Notes under the pieces: model-generated | What the model was told of the DNA's origin: nothing | Database searches by the model: none | What the model saw: the letters and a program-made list of their open reading frames with translations, nothing else | Part shown: positions 33,495 to 41,147 of the stretch, piece by piece | Numbering within the stretch: position 1 is the first letter of the stretch | Layout: every line of letters begins with the position of its first letter | Made by a program: the position numbers and the translations under genes | Origin: Rhizobium sp. Q54 | GTDB lineage: Bacteria; Pseudomonadota; Alphaproteobacteria; UBA828 | NCBI GenBank assembly: GCA_945892755.1 | Contig: CAMDDO010000010.1 | Coordinates: 1-51,694, forward strand | Length of the DNA: 51,694 nucleotides | Direction: 5' to 3'

Positions 33495-33511
33495 AGATTG
33501 TCAGACAATCT
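33495..33511. promoter_or_regulatory. 17-bp perfect palindrome, candidate GntR-type operator of the dikinase/carboxylase operon
   Basis: AGATTGTC-A-GACAATCT is a perfect 17-bp palindrome 70 bp upstream of the operon start, overlapping the last codons of the upstream acyl-CoA synthetase. Its core TTGTCAGACAA is an exact match to the FadR-subfamily GntR consensus TNGTNNNACNA. With a one-base centre it is a poor RNA hairpin but a good dimer-binding site. The regulator encoded at 19854 is the obvious candidate ligand. Confidence 0.6.
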
Positions 33512-35069
33512 TGCCCGTGATTGTCGTTGATCCATGTTGATGGAATTCATCAATAAGCTGCTCACGCAACTCCATTTTTATCACTTTTCCATAGGCATTT
33601 TTGGGCAACGCCTCGAGCCGGCGATAGGCCTTGGGCCGCTTGAAACGCGCGATCCGCTCCAAGCAAAGCCGGTCAAGCGCGCTATCCTCGATCACGGCGC
33701 CCGGACGGGCCACCACGAACGCCACCACCCGCTCGCCCCAATCAGGGTCAGGTGCGCCCACGACCGCGACCTCGGCCACGTCCGGGTGGTCGAGCAGCAC
33801 CGCCTCGACCTCGCGCGGGTAAATATTGGCGCCGCCTGAAATGATCAGGTCCTTGGCGCGATCCTTGAGCGAAAGACAGCCCGCCTGATCGAAGCAACCG
33901 AGATCTCCGGTACGCAAGCCAAGCGGACCGAAGGCCGCGCGGGTCGCCGCCGCGTCGTCGAGATAGCCACGCATTACGACATCGCCCCGCACCACAATCT
34001 CGCCGATCTCGCCTTGCGGCAGCGCCCGCCCCGCGTCATCGCAGACATGAACCTCGACACCCGTGCGCGCGATGCCGACCGAGACCAGCCGCTCCTCGTC
34101 ACCCGACGACGCGGCCTCCGCCACCATCGCTTTCGACATGGCGGTGATGGTGCAAGGGCTCTCACCCTGACCATAACCATTCCAGACCCGCGGGCCGAAG
34201 CGCGCCAACGCATCTTTCAAATCGCCGGCGTAAATGGGGGCCGCGCCGCAGAGTATGGTTTTGAGGTGTGCCAAATTGACCCGCGCCATGCGCTCGGACG
34301 CGCTGAGCCGGCGCAGCAAGGTCGGCGGCACAAAGAAGCTCACCTTTTCATGGCGATCGATCAGCGCCGCGAGCTCATCGATGTCGAAGCCGCCGCTCGG
34401 CGGCAGAATCTGGTTCGAGGCACGCGGGATGTGCGATAGCGAGAACAGGCCCGAGGCGTGCGATTGCGCGGCGAGATGGATCAGGCAATCGCGCTCGTCG
34501 AGCCAATCGACATCGGCGTGATAGGCCAGCGCCATGGCGAGCAGGTTGCGATGGCTGAGGACCGCGCCCTTGGGCCGGCCGGTCGTGCCGCTGGTATAAA
34601 ACAACCAAGCCGGCGCACCCGCCTCGGTCTCGGCCATCGCGATAGGCTCGGCGGCGGCGAGCACGCGGTAGTCCGCACCGCCAATGACAATCAAGTGGGG
34701 CGGCCTCGGCAATGCCGCGAGCGCGCCGGCAAGCGATTCCGCGAGGTCAGGGGTGGCGAAGCAGATCGCCGCGCGGCAATGCTCGATCATGAACGCGTGC
34801 TCGCGCGGGTGCAGTTTGGCGTTCATTGGCGCCGCGACCAACCCGGCATGCCAGGTCGCGAACAGGAGCGGCAAATACTCGGGCCCGTTCGACATCACGA
34901 GCGCGATGCGTGTGCCTGGCTCTAGCCCAAATCCCCGCAAGCCCCCCGCCAGCTGCGCGACATGGCGGCTGAGCGCGCCATAGAGATAGAGCGGTTCATC
35001 GCCGAGCGAGATGGCCGGCCGGGTGGGATGCGCGCGGGACGCGGTGTGGAGCAAGATGGCAAGGTTCAT
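33501..35069 (-). CDS. AMP-forming acyl-CoA synthetase (class I adenylate-forming enzyme)
   Basis: A second acyl-CoA ligase, 522 residues, with the canonical FYTSGTTGRPKGAVLSH (near 160-176), NGYGQGESP, the TGDLGCFDQAGCLSLKDRAKDLIISGGANIYPREVE hinge region and the C-terminal catalytic lysine in LPKNAYGKVIK. The open frame extends a further 195 codons upstream, but that part is antisense to surE and has no homology-like sequence, so ATG 35069 (MNLAILLHTA) is taken as the start. It is divergent from surE and ends about 75 bp before the dikinase operon, which it may read into. Malonyl-CoA synthetase-like or medium-chain acid ligases are the nearest types by eye. Confidence 0.92.
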   Translation of the reverse strand: MNLAILLHTASRAHPTRPAISLGDEPLYLYGALSRHVAQLAGGLRGFGLEPGTRIALVMSNGPEYLPLLFATWHAGLVAAPMNAKLHPREHAFMIEHCRAAICFATPDLAESLAGALAALPRPPHLIVIGGADYRVLAAAEPIAMAETEAGAPAWLFYTSGTTGRPKGAVLSHRNLLAMALAYHADVDWLDERDCLIHLAAQSHASGLFSLSHIPRASNQILPPSGGFDIDELAALIDRHEKVSFFVPPTLLRRLSASERMARVNLAHLKTILCGAAPIYAGDLKDALARFGPRVWNGYGQGESPCTITAMSKAMVAEAASSGDEERLVSVGIARTGVEVHVCDDAGRALPQGEIGEIVVRGDVVMRGYLDDAAATRAAFGPLGLRTGDLGCFDQAGCLSLKDRAKDLIISGGANIYPREVEAVLLDHPDVAEVAVVGAPDPDWGERVVAFVVARPGAVIEDSALDRLCLERIARFKRPKAYRRLEALPKNAYGKVIKMELREQLIDEFHQHGSTTITGKIV

Positions 35070-35104
35070 GGCGCGGGCGGCGCTTGCCTCTGGGTTGAAA
35101 ACTA

Positions 35105-35133
35105 TTGTCTCGGGGCGCACGGCGGATTGTAGT
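35105..35133 (+). promoter_or_regulatory. Candidate promoter for surE
   Basis: TTGTCT (35105-35110) and TGTAGT (35128-35133) are each 4/6 matches to the -35 and -10 consensus with a 17-bp spacer, 45 bp before the surE start. The -10 hexamer lies inside the GntR-type site at 35125-35139, so a bound regulator would block it. A weak prediction. Confidence 0.3.
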
Positions 35134-35152
35134 ACGAACTTGTCAGACGCAC
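35125..35152. promoter_or_regulatory. Tandem candidate GntR-type operators between acyl-CoA synthetase and surE
   Basis: GATTGTAGTACGAAC (35125-35139) contains TTGTAGTACGA, an exact TNGTNNNACNA match with near-palindromic GTA-G-TAC core; it is 14/15 identical to 11842-11856. Thirteen bases further on, TTGTCAGACGC (35140-35150) is a 10/11 match and shares TTGTCAGAC with the palindrome at 33495-33511. The pair lies in the 108-bp divergent region. Confidence 0.45.
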
Positions 35153-35177
35153 AGCCAATCACGCGAGCGCCCCACTC

Positions 35178-35978
35178 ATGACCAGCGCCGGCCCCGATTT
35201 TTCCAAAGAGCGCATCTTGCTCACCAATGACGATGGCATCCACGCGCCGGGCATGGAGATCCTCGAACGGGTCGTGCGCGAGCTCTGCGACGACGTCTGG
35301 GTCATCGCGCCCGAATTCGAGCAAAGCGGGGCCTCGCATTCGCTCTCGATCGCCAATCCGATCCGCTTGCGCCAAATCGATGAGAAGCGCTTCGCCATTC
35401 GCGGCACACCGACCGACTGCGTGCTCATGGCCTACTACGACATCATGCGCGATCAGCGGCCGACCATGTTGATTTCTGGCATCAACCGCGGTGCCAATCT
35501 TGCTGAAGACGTTACCTATTCCGGCACATGCGCGGCCGCGATGGAGGGCACTCAATTGGGCCTCCGCTCGATCGCCATGAGCCTGGTCTTCACGATCGGC
35601 GGCAAGGCGCGGTGGGCCACCGCCGAGCGCTATGCCGGCGCCGTGCTGCGCCATTTATTGCGGGTCGAGTGGCGAGAGAACTCGTTCCTCAACGTCAACT
35701 TCCCCGATTGCGAGCCGCCCGAGGTGACCGGCGTGCTTGTGACCAAGCAGGGCCAGCGGCCGCCCGGCTCGTTCACTCTCGACGCCCGGATCGACGCGCG
35801 CAACGTGCCCTATTACTGGGTCAAGATCAGCTACCAAAAAGGCGGTGAGCATGATGAAACCGACCTCGAGGCGATCGATCGAAACGCCATCGCGGTGACG
35901 CCGCTTCAACTCGATTTGACGCATCATGAGTGGCGCGCAAGACTTTCTGACGGAATCAAAAAGCTTCATCTCTATTGA
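35178..35978 (+). CDS. surE: 5'/3'-nucleotidase SurE
   Basis: SurE removes phosphate from nucleoside monophosphates and is linked to stationary-phase survival. The 266-residue protein carries the family acid pair in LLTNDDGIHAPG, the SGASHSLS segment, GTPTDCV and the strongly conserved SGINRGANLAEDVTYSGTCAAAMEG. The usual surE neighbours (pcm, nlpD, serS) are absent; it sits instead at a divergent promoter with an acyl-CoA synthetase and upstream of an SDR and RidA, so this may be a second, catabolic-cluster copy. The start at 35178 gives the expected length. Confidence 0.93.
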   Translation: MTSAGPDFSKERILLTNDDGIHAPGMEILERVVRELCDDVWVIAPEFEQSGASHSLSIANPIRLRQIDEKRFAIRGTPTDCVLMAYYDIMRDQRPTMLISGINRGANLAEDVTYSGTCAAAMEGTQLGLRSIAMSLVFTIGGKARWATAERYAGAVLRHLLRVEWRENSFLNVNFPDCEPPEVTGVLVTKQGQRPPGSFTLDARIDARNVPYYWVKISYQKGGEHDETDLEAIDRNAIAVTPLQLDLTHHEWRARLSDGIKKLHLY

Positions 35979-35994
35979 TCAACGGGAGAATCTC

Positions 35995-36807
35995 ATGTCC
36001 AGCCTTGCGGGCAAGGTCGCGCTCATCACCGGCGGCGGTACCGGCATCGGCAAAGGTATCGCCGAGCGCTTCGGCCGCGAGGGCATGAAACTGGCTCTGG
36101 CCGGCCTCGATCAGGCACGGAACTCGGCGACGCACTATGGCGGCCGCAATCTTGGCGGCTTCACGGCGGCGACTCTGGTCGCAAAATCAATTGGCGCGAA
36201 CGCCATCGCCATCGAGGCCGACGTTACCGACCGCGCCCAGGTGCAGGCCATGGTCGAGAAGACGGTCAAAGCCTTCGGCGGGATCGACGTGCTGGTCAAC
36301 TGCGCCGGGGTGATTACCGCCCGTCCGATTGCCGAGATGAGCGAAGACGACTGGGACAGCATCATGGATGTCAACGCCAAGGGTACCTTCCTGACCAATC
36401 AGGCGGCGGTGGCGCAGATGCGAAAACAAGGCGGCGCCGGACGCATCATCAATATCGCCTCGGTCGCCGGCAAATTCGGCACCGCCACGCTAACGCATTA
36501 TTGCGCCTCGAAATTCGCGGTGGTCGGCTTCACCAACGCCCTGGCCAAAGAGGTCGCGCGCGAAGGCATCACGGTCAATTGCATCTGCCCCGGCATCGTC
36601 GACACTCAGATGTGGACGCTGCTGAACACCGCCTTCGCCAATCCGGGCGAGACGCCCGAGCAGGTCTACAAACGCGCGATCGAGCGCTATGTGCCGCAGA
36701 ACGAGCCGCAAACCTCGGAAGACATGGCTGACATGGCGGTCTTCTTCGCCACCGCGCCGCATGTGACGGGCCAGGCCTACAACGTCGATGGCGGCATGGA
36801 TCTCTGA
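35995..36807 (+). CDS. Short-chain dehydrogenase/reductase
   Basis: A 270-residue classical SDR: TGGGTGIG cofactor motif, NCAG near 100, catalytic Ser in ASVAG and HYCASK (YxxxK) active site, ending in GQAYNVDGGMDL. An insertion of about 15 residues between the second beta strand and the following helix (HYGGRNLGGFTAATL) lengthens the cofactor-specificity region compared with typical members. ATG 35995 with GGGAGAA upstream is preferred to in-frame codons that overlap surE. It follows surE by 16 nt and precedes RidA, suggesting one transcript. Substrate unknown. Confidence 0.92.
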   Translation: MSSLAGKVALITGGGTGIGKGIAERFGREGMKLALAGLDQARNSATHYGGRNLGGFTAATLVAKSIGANAIAIEADVTDRAQVQAMVEKTVKAFGGIDVLVNCAGVITARPIAEMSEDDWDSIMDVNAKGTFLTNQAAVAQMRKQGGAGRIINIASVAGKFGTATLTHYCASKFAVVGFTNALAKEVAREGITVNCICPGIVDTQMWTLLNTAFANPGETPEQVYKRAIERYVPQNEPQTSEDMADMAVFFATAPHVTGQAYNVDGGMDL

Positions 36808-36830
36808 TTTCAGATGAATGGGAGACGGCG

Positions 36831-37223
36831 ATGCCGAAACAAGTCCTGACGCCGAAAAACCTGACATTCCAGCCGCGTCCAACCTACCCCTATTCGCCCG
36901 GCACCAAGGGCGCCGGGATCATCTTCACCGCCGGGCAGGTCGCCTGGAATGACAAAGGCCAACTCGTCGGCATTGGCGATGTGCGCGTGCAGACGCGGCA
37001 GGTGCTGAGCAACATTCGCTCGATCCTGGCCGAGGGCGGCGCCACGATGGAAAACGTGCTGAAGTGCAATGTCTACCTCGCCGATATTCGCTATTTTCAG
37101 GCGATGAACGAGGAATTCGCCAAAGCCTTCCCGACCGACCCGCCCGCGCGCACCACCGTGCAAGCGCCGATGGCCGAGCCCGAAATGCTGGTCGAGATCG
37201 AGGCGATCGCGCTAGTCGAGTAG
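36831..37223 (+). CDS. RidA/YjgF family enamine/imine deaminase
   Basis: RidA proteins hydrolyse reactive 2-aminoacrylate-type enamines and imines, protecting PLP enzymes. The 130-residue protein shows GTKGAGIIFTAGQVAWN, VLSNIRSILAEGGATMENVLKCNVYLAD and the C-terminal PARTTVQ...EMLVEIEAIAL pattern with the conserved arginine (the R of PARTT). Its location among three PLP aminotransferases makes a protective or pathway-specific deaminase role reasonable. A GGGAG ribosome-binding site lies nine bases before ATG 36831. The last 12 bases overlap the convergent phosphatase gene. Confidence 0.93.
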   Translation: MPKQVLTPKNLTFQPRPTYPYSPGTKGAGIIFTAGQVAWNDKGQLVGIGDVRVQTRQVLSNIRSILAEGGATMENVLKCNVYLADIRYFQAMNEEFAKAFPTDPPARTTVQAPMAEPEMLVEIEAIALVE

Positions 37224-37973
37224 CGCCGCGCGAAGGTTGGTCCGAAGCGTATCGTCAACGCCGACCGCCTCGCGCAAATAGGCGTCGGTCGAACCCGACA
37301 GATCGACCATCGATTTGAGGGCGGTCTCCAGATAGCCACGCCGCGCCGAGGTCAGGATCTCCATGTCGCTTTCGCTGAGCGGTAGATTAAGGAGCCGCGT
37401 GACATCGCGTCGATAATCATTGGTCAGCAAATAGTCCTCGAACACAGTCTCGCGCGGCACGCCGAGCGCGAGCAGAACAAGCGCGACGGTGAAGCCGGTA
37501 CGGTCCTTGCCGCTCGTGCAATGGATCACGGCAGGGCGCGAGGCGGGCTCGGCCAGGCGACGCAAGATCATGGCAAAGGTCGCATGATGATCGCGCGGCA
37601 TATGCCAATAATGCGTGGTGACCTCCTCGATGATCGCCTCGCCATGGAGCGTACCGGCGCGCAAGGCCGCCAGCATGTCGAGCGTGCCGCGCGGAATGAA
37701 GCCGGGTTCCAAGCGCTCGATCGTGGCGTCATCGGGCAACGCATTGGGTGCGTGTTTGCGCTCGCCCGGCAGCCGCAAATCGCAGACGAGACGCACGCCG
37801 AGGTCACGCAAGGTGGCGTGATCGCCCGGCGTCAACGCGCTCAGCGCGTCGGAGCGAAACACCGTTCGCCAGCGCACGCGTCGCAGGTCCGCCGTTTCAT
37901 AGCCGCCGAGATCGCGAAAATTGACCGCTCCTTCAAGCGGCAGGCGCCGCTCGGGCTGCTGTTTCTGTGCCAT
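37212..37973 (-). CDS. Tyrosine-protein-phosphatase-like protein
   Basis: The 253-residue protein has the CX5R phosphatase loop HCTSGKDRTG (Cys152, Arg158) and the N-terminal NFRDLGGY(E)T signature of the bacterial tyrosine/serine phosphatase group (Tyr_phosphatase3 type), with VRLVCDLRLPGER as a second conserved strand. Members act on phosphoproteins, phosphoinositides or small phospho-compounds; bacterial substrates are mostly unknown. It is the last gene on the minus strand of the block starting with the alpha/beta hydrolase at 44120, 15 nt after the aminotransferase. Confidence 0.9.
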   Translation of the reverse strand: MAQKQQPERRLPLEGAVNFRDLGGYETADLRRVRWRTVFRSDALSALTPGDHATLRDLGVRLVCDLRLPGERKHAPNALPDDATIERLEPGFIPRGTLDMLAALRAGTLHGEAIIEEVTTHYWHMPRDHHATFAMILRRLAEPASRPAVIHCTSGKDRTGFTVALVLLALGVPRETVFEDYLLTNDYRRDVTRLLNLPLSESDMEILTSARRGYLETALKSMVDLSGSTDAYLREAVGVDDTLRTNLRAALLD

Positions 37974-37988
37974 GATCCAACTGAAATT

Positions 37989-39338
37989 TCAGGGGAATAG
38001 TCGCTCGAGGCCGTCGGTCTTCATGGCGCGGAGCGACGCGAGCATGGCGACCCCCAGCTCGTCGATCTCGGCCTCGCCCATCGGCGTTGACAGGCAACCT
38101 AGCCCGGTGTTCGACCAGAACACGCCGTGATTAAGCAACCGCTTGCACAATTCCTCCATCGCCTGCGCGCCACCGGCCGCGTTGGCGCGATAGACGTCGC
38201 GATAGTTTTCGGGCGGCTCTTTCGCGAAGGTGATCACGATCAACGAACCCTCACCCAGCACCTGCGCGGTGACGCCGGCGGCGCGAAACGCCTCGCTCAC
38301 CGCCGCGCGCGCTTTGACGCCAAGCGCGTTCAGCCGAGCGAGCGCGTCCTTGGTGACGAGCATCATCGAGGCGATACCGGCCGCCATGGTGAGCGGATTG
38401 GCGGTGAAGGTGCCCGATTGCGGCACCGCGGCTTTGCCGTTTGTTTGATCGAACGCCGTCATGGCGGCAGACGTTCCGGCCAGCGCGCCCACCGGGAGAC
38501 CGCCGCCGATGATCTTGCCAAGCGTGGTGATATCGGGCGTGATGCCATAGAGCGTCTGGGCGCCGCCTAGGCCCAGCCGAAACGTTACGACCTCATCCAA
38601 GATCATGAGCGCGCCATCTTTCCTCGTGTAGTCTCGCACCAGCGACGCATAGGCCGGCGTGACCGGCGCGCCGCCACAGCGCGTAGGCACGGCATCGAGC
38701 ACGAAGGCGGCGAGTTGGCCCTTGTGTTTCTCCAGCACGCGGCGCGTGGTCACGACATCGTTGAACGGCACCATCACGACATCGTCCCGAATGCTCTCCA
38801 CAGCGCCCTTGGTGAAGCCGACCGATGACGGATCGTCGTGGCCCCAGGCCTGCGGGTCGGGGTCGAGGCTGATCTCGGCATAGTCATAGGCGCCATGATA
38901 AACGCCCTCGCACTTGGCAATCTTGGTACGCCCGGTCAGCGCACGCGCCGCCTTGATCGCGTGCATCACGGCTTCGGTGCCGGTGCTGCAGAAGCGAATG
39001 CGCTCAAAGGATTTAGCGCGCGGTTGGATCAACTCGGCCAGTTCGATCTCGGATTCGGAGGCGAAATTGAAGCCGGTGCCCTTGGTCGCTTGAGACTGGA
39101 GCGCAGCGACGATCGCGGGGTGGCTATGACCATGAAACTGGGTCGTAAAATTATTGATGAAGTCGAGCCGCTCGACGCCATCGACATCCGTGATGCGGCA
39201 GCCCTTAGCCTCGCGCGCATAGATCATATAGGGCCGCATATAGGTCTGCCCGCGCGTCGAGCCGCCGGGGAAAACCCGCTTGGCGCGCTCGAACAGCGCG
39301 GCCGAGCGCGATGAAGGATCGGGAAAGCGAATGGTCAT
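37989..39338 (-). CDS. Class III aminotransferase, glutamate-1-semialdehyde aminomutase-like
   Basis: The 449-residue protein starts FERAKRVFPGGSTRG, the signature N-terminus of glutamate-1-semialdehyde-aminomutase-like enzymes, and has STGTEAVMHAIKAAR, the acidic ILDEVVTFR and the PLP lysine in TTLGKIIGGG (Lys275). In catabolic settings these enzymes transaminate or move amino groups in substrates other than GSA; true HemL is about 425-430 residues. The frame extends 25 codons into the end of hyuB, but ATG 39338 gives the family start. It follows hyuB by four bases, so a hydantoin- or oxoproline-derived amino acid is a possible substrate. Confidence 0.9.
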   Translation of the reverse strand: MTIRFPDPSSRSAALFERAKRVFPGGSTRGQTYMRPYMIYAREAKGCRITDVDGVERLDFINNFTTQFHGHSHPAIVAALQSQATKGTGFNFASESEIELAELIQPRAKSFERIRFCSTGTEAVMHAIKAARALTGRTKIAKCEGVYHGAYDYAEISLDPDPQAWGHDDPSSVGFTKGAVESIRDDVVMVPFNDVVTTRRVLEKHKGQLAAFVLDAVPTRCGGAPVTPAYASLVRDYTRKDGALMILDEVVTFRLGLGGAQTLYGITPDITTLGKIIGGGLPVGALAGTSAAMTAFDQTNGKAAVPQSGTFTANPLTMAAGIASMMLVTKDALARLNALGVKARAAVSEAFRAAGVTAQVLGEGSLIVITFAKEPPENYRDVYRANAAGGAQAMEELCKRLLNHGVFWSNTGLGCLSTPMGEAEIDELGVAMLASLRAMKTDGLERLFP

Positions 39339-39342
39339 CGGG

Positions 39343-41136
39343 TCATGCCTCCGTCCGTCGTTCGGCGCGAAGCTTGGTGGTCGCGGCCGCATCGACCATG
39401 AGTGTTTCGTCATCGGCCGAGCCGCTCAACACCACGCCATAGATCTCGCGCGCGGCCCTGAGCGTGACATAGCGCTCAAGCACGTCATCGAGCACGCGCT
39501 TTGGCTCGCGCTCAAGCGGACTGCCATAGCCCCCGCCGCCGTTGTCCCCGCCGCGCACGAACTCGCCGGGTTGCAGCGTCTCCAGGAACAGATTGGCGAG
39601 CTTGGTCTCATTGCCGTTGGCACTGACCTTGTAGGTATAGGCCGCTGCGCCGGACAGCCCGCCATGCACGCCACGCGGCGGGTTGATCTGGCCGTCGCAG
39701 ATCACCGCGACACTCATCGGATCTTGCTTCGGGCCATAGACGATCTCACACGCCGGCCCGCCACGGAAACGCCCACCCCCGCAGCTGTCGGGCAATAGCT
39801 TCATTGATTTGATCTCAATCGGCTGCTTGACCTCGTCCAATTCGACGCTGTCGCGATACATCAGCCCGCCCACAACCGGCAAACCAAAAGTGACCCAGCC
39901 ATCGGCCACTGGCGAGGCCGGGCCGCCATTGGTACAGGCGATCATCTGATTGACGAACGGCTCGCCGCCGCGCCTGAAGTCGGGGCCGGAGACCACCGCG
40001 AAGCCCGCGCCCATCGCGCCACCGCCTTCCGACAGGCCCCAGCCATCGCCCAATTGCGCGAACGCCATCTGGGTGATGTTGACCAGCCGGTCGCCGACAT
40101 TGGTGGTCGCGACCGAGCAGGAATGCGGGAATTGCGGCCGCCCGACCACGCAATTGTCGCGCAGGAGCACGCTGAGCCGCCGGAACGAGCCCGAATTATG
40201 CGGCACGTCGGGGTCGAGCGAATTGAACACGCCGGTCACCACATTGTTGATCGAGCAGGCCTCGGATTCGTTCAGTCCGCAATCCATGCAATCGATATTG
40301 TCGCGCATGTCGATCTCGATCATGGCGTTATCGGGATCGACCGCGATCATGACCTTGATGGGCACGCCATTCGGCGCCACACCCTCGATCGGATCGTGCG
40401 CACCGCGATTCTCGATCTTGACCTTGGGCAGCTTCTTGATCGCCTGCACCATGCGTTGCTCGGAATAATCGAGCCAGCGCGCGACGAATTCCTTGACCGT
40501 GGCCTTGCCGTACTTCTCACAAAACTCCTTCAGCCGCCGCTCGCCGATGCGCGCCGCGCCAAGCTCGGCCAGGAAATCGCCATACCATTGCTCGGGCACG
40601 CGGATGCGCTTTTCGCACATGCGGATCACGTCATCGATCATCTCGTAATCGCGCTGCACGCGCACGCAGGGAAAAATCACCGAGCCTTCCTCGTACACGT
40701 CCTTGGCTGCCGCGTGATAGGTGGTCGGGATCGAATTGCCGACATCGGCCTGGTGCGCCTTGGCACAGGCGGTAAACATGTGCTCACCCTCGAAATAGAC
40801 CGGCACCAGAATCATGTGATCGGCCGGGTGGGTGTTGCCGAGATAGGGGTCGTTGTGCAGGAAGGCGTCGCCAGCCGCGAGATCCTTGTGCAGCGCACAC
40901 ATCGAGGCGCTTTGCAAATGCGAGCCGAATATGTGCACCGGCAGGCCCTCGGCCGACGAGAACAACTGATTGTCGGCGGTCGTGATCGCGCAGGAGAAAT
41001 CGCGTGCGATGGCGAGCACCGCCGAGCGCGCCGCGCGCAGCAGCGTGTTCGACATCTCGCGCACAATGCCATCGATGCGGTTCGCCATCACCGCCATGAG
41101 CACCGGATCGAGCGTCGATTGCGCCGTGTCGGCCAT
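39343..41136 (-). CDS. Hydantoinase B / oxoprolinase / acetone-carboxylase family subunit
   Basis: HyuB-type subunits pair with HyuA-type ATPases to hydrolyse N-carbamoyl or lactam rings, or in acetone/acetophenone carboxylases to carboxylate activated ketones. The 597-residue protein shows DPVLMAVMANRIDGIVREM, FGSHLQSASMCALHKDLAAGDAFLHNDPYLGNTHPADH-type metal-binding region (HNDPY, THPADH) and a late GGDNGGGGYGSPLERE. ATG 41136 is chosen over GTG 41151 because the AAGGAGGG ribosome-binding site lies between them. It follows hyuA closely (11 nt). The third and fourth subunits of acetone or acetophenone carboxylases are not present. Confidence 0.91.
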   Translation of the reverse strand: MADTAQSTLDPVLMAVMANRIDGIVREMSNTLLRAARSAVLAIARDFSCAITTADNQLFSSAEGLPVHIFGSHLQSASMCALHKDLAAGDAFLHNDPYLGNTHPADHMILVPVYFEGEHMFTACAKAHQADVGNSIPTTYHAAAKDVYEEGSVIFPCVRVQRDYEMIDDVIRMCEKRIRVPEQWYGDFLAELGAARIGERRLKEFCEKYGKATVKEFVARWLDYSEQRMVQAIKKLPKVKIENRGAHDPIEGVAPNGVPIKVMIAVDPDNAMIEIDMRDNIDCMDCGLNESEACSINNVVTGVFNSLDPDVPHNSGSFRRLSVLLRDNCVVGRPQFPHSCSVATTNVGDRLVNITQMAFAQLGDGWGLSEGGGAMGAGFAVVSGPDFRRGGEPFVNQMIACTNGGPASPVADGWVTFGLPVVGGLMYRDSVELDEVKQPIEIKSMKLLPDSCGGGRFRGGPACEIVYGPKQDPMSVAVICDGQINPPRGVHGGLSGAAAYTYKVSANGNETKLANLFLETLQPGEFVRGGDNGGGGYGSPLEREPKRVLDDVLERYVTLRAAREIYGVVLSGSADDETLMVDAAATTKLRAERRTEA

Positions 41137-41147
41137 GGTTCCCTCCT

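Noticed and set aside
33501-35654. 717-codon version of the acyl-CoA synthetase frame
   Set aside because: The extra 195 N-terminal codons lie antisense to surE, resemble no family and precede a normal family start at 35069.
1428-36828. Identical 13-mer GAATGGGAGACGG upstream of the amidase (1428-1440) and RidA (36816-36828) genes
   Set aside because: It overlaps the ribosome-binding sites, and several 13-base matches are expected by chance in a window this size.
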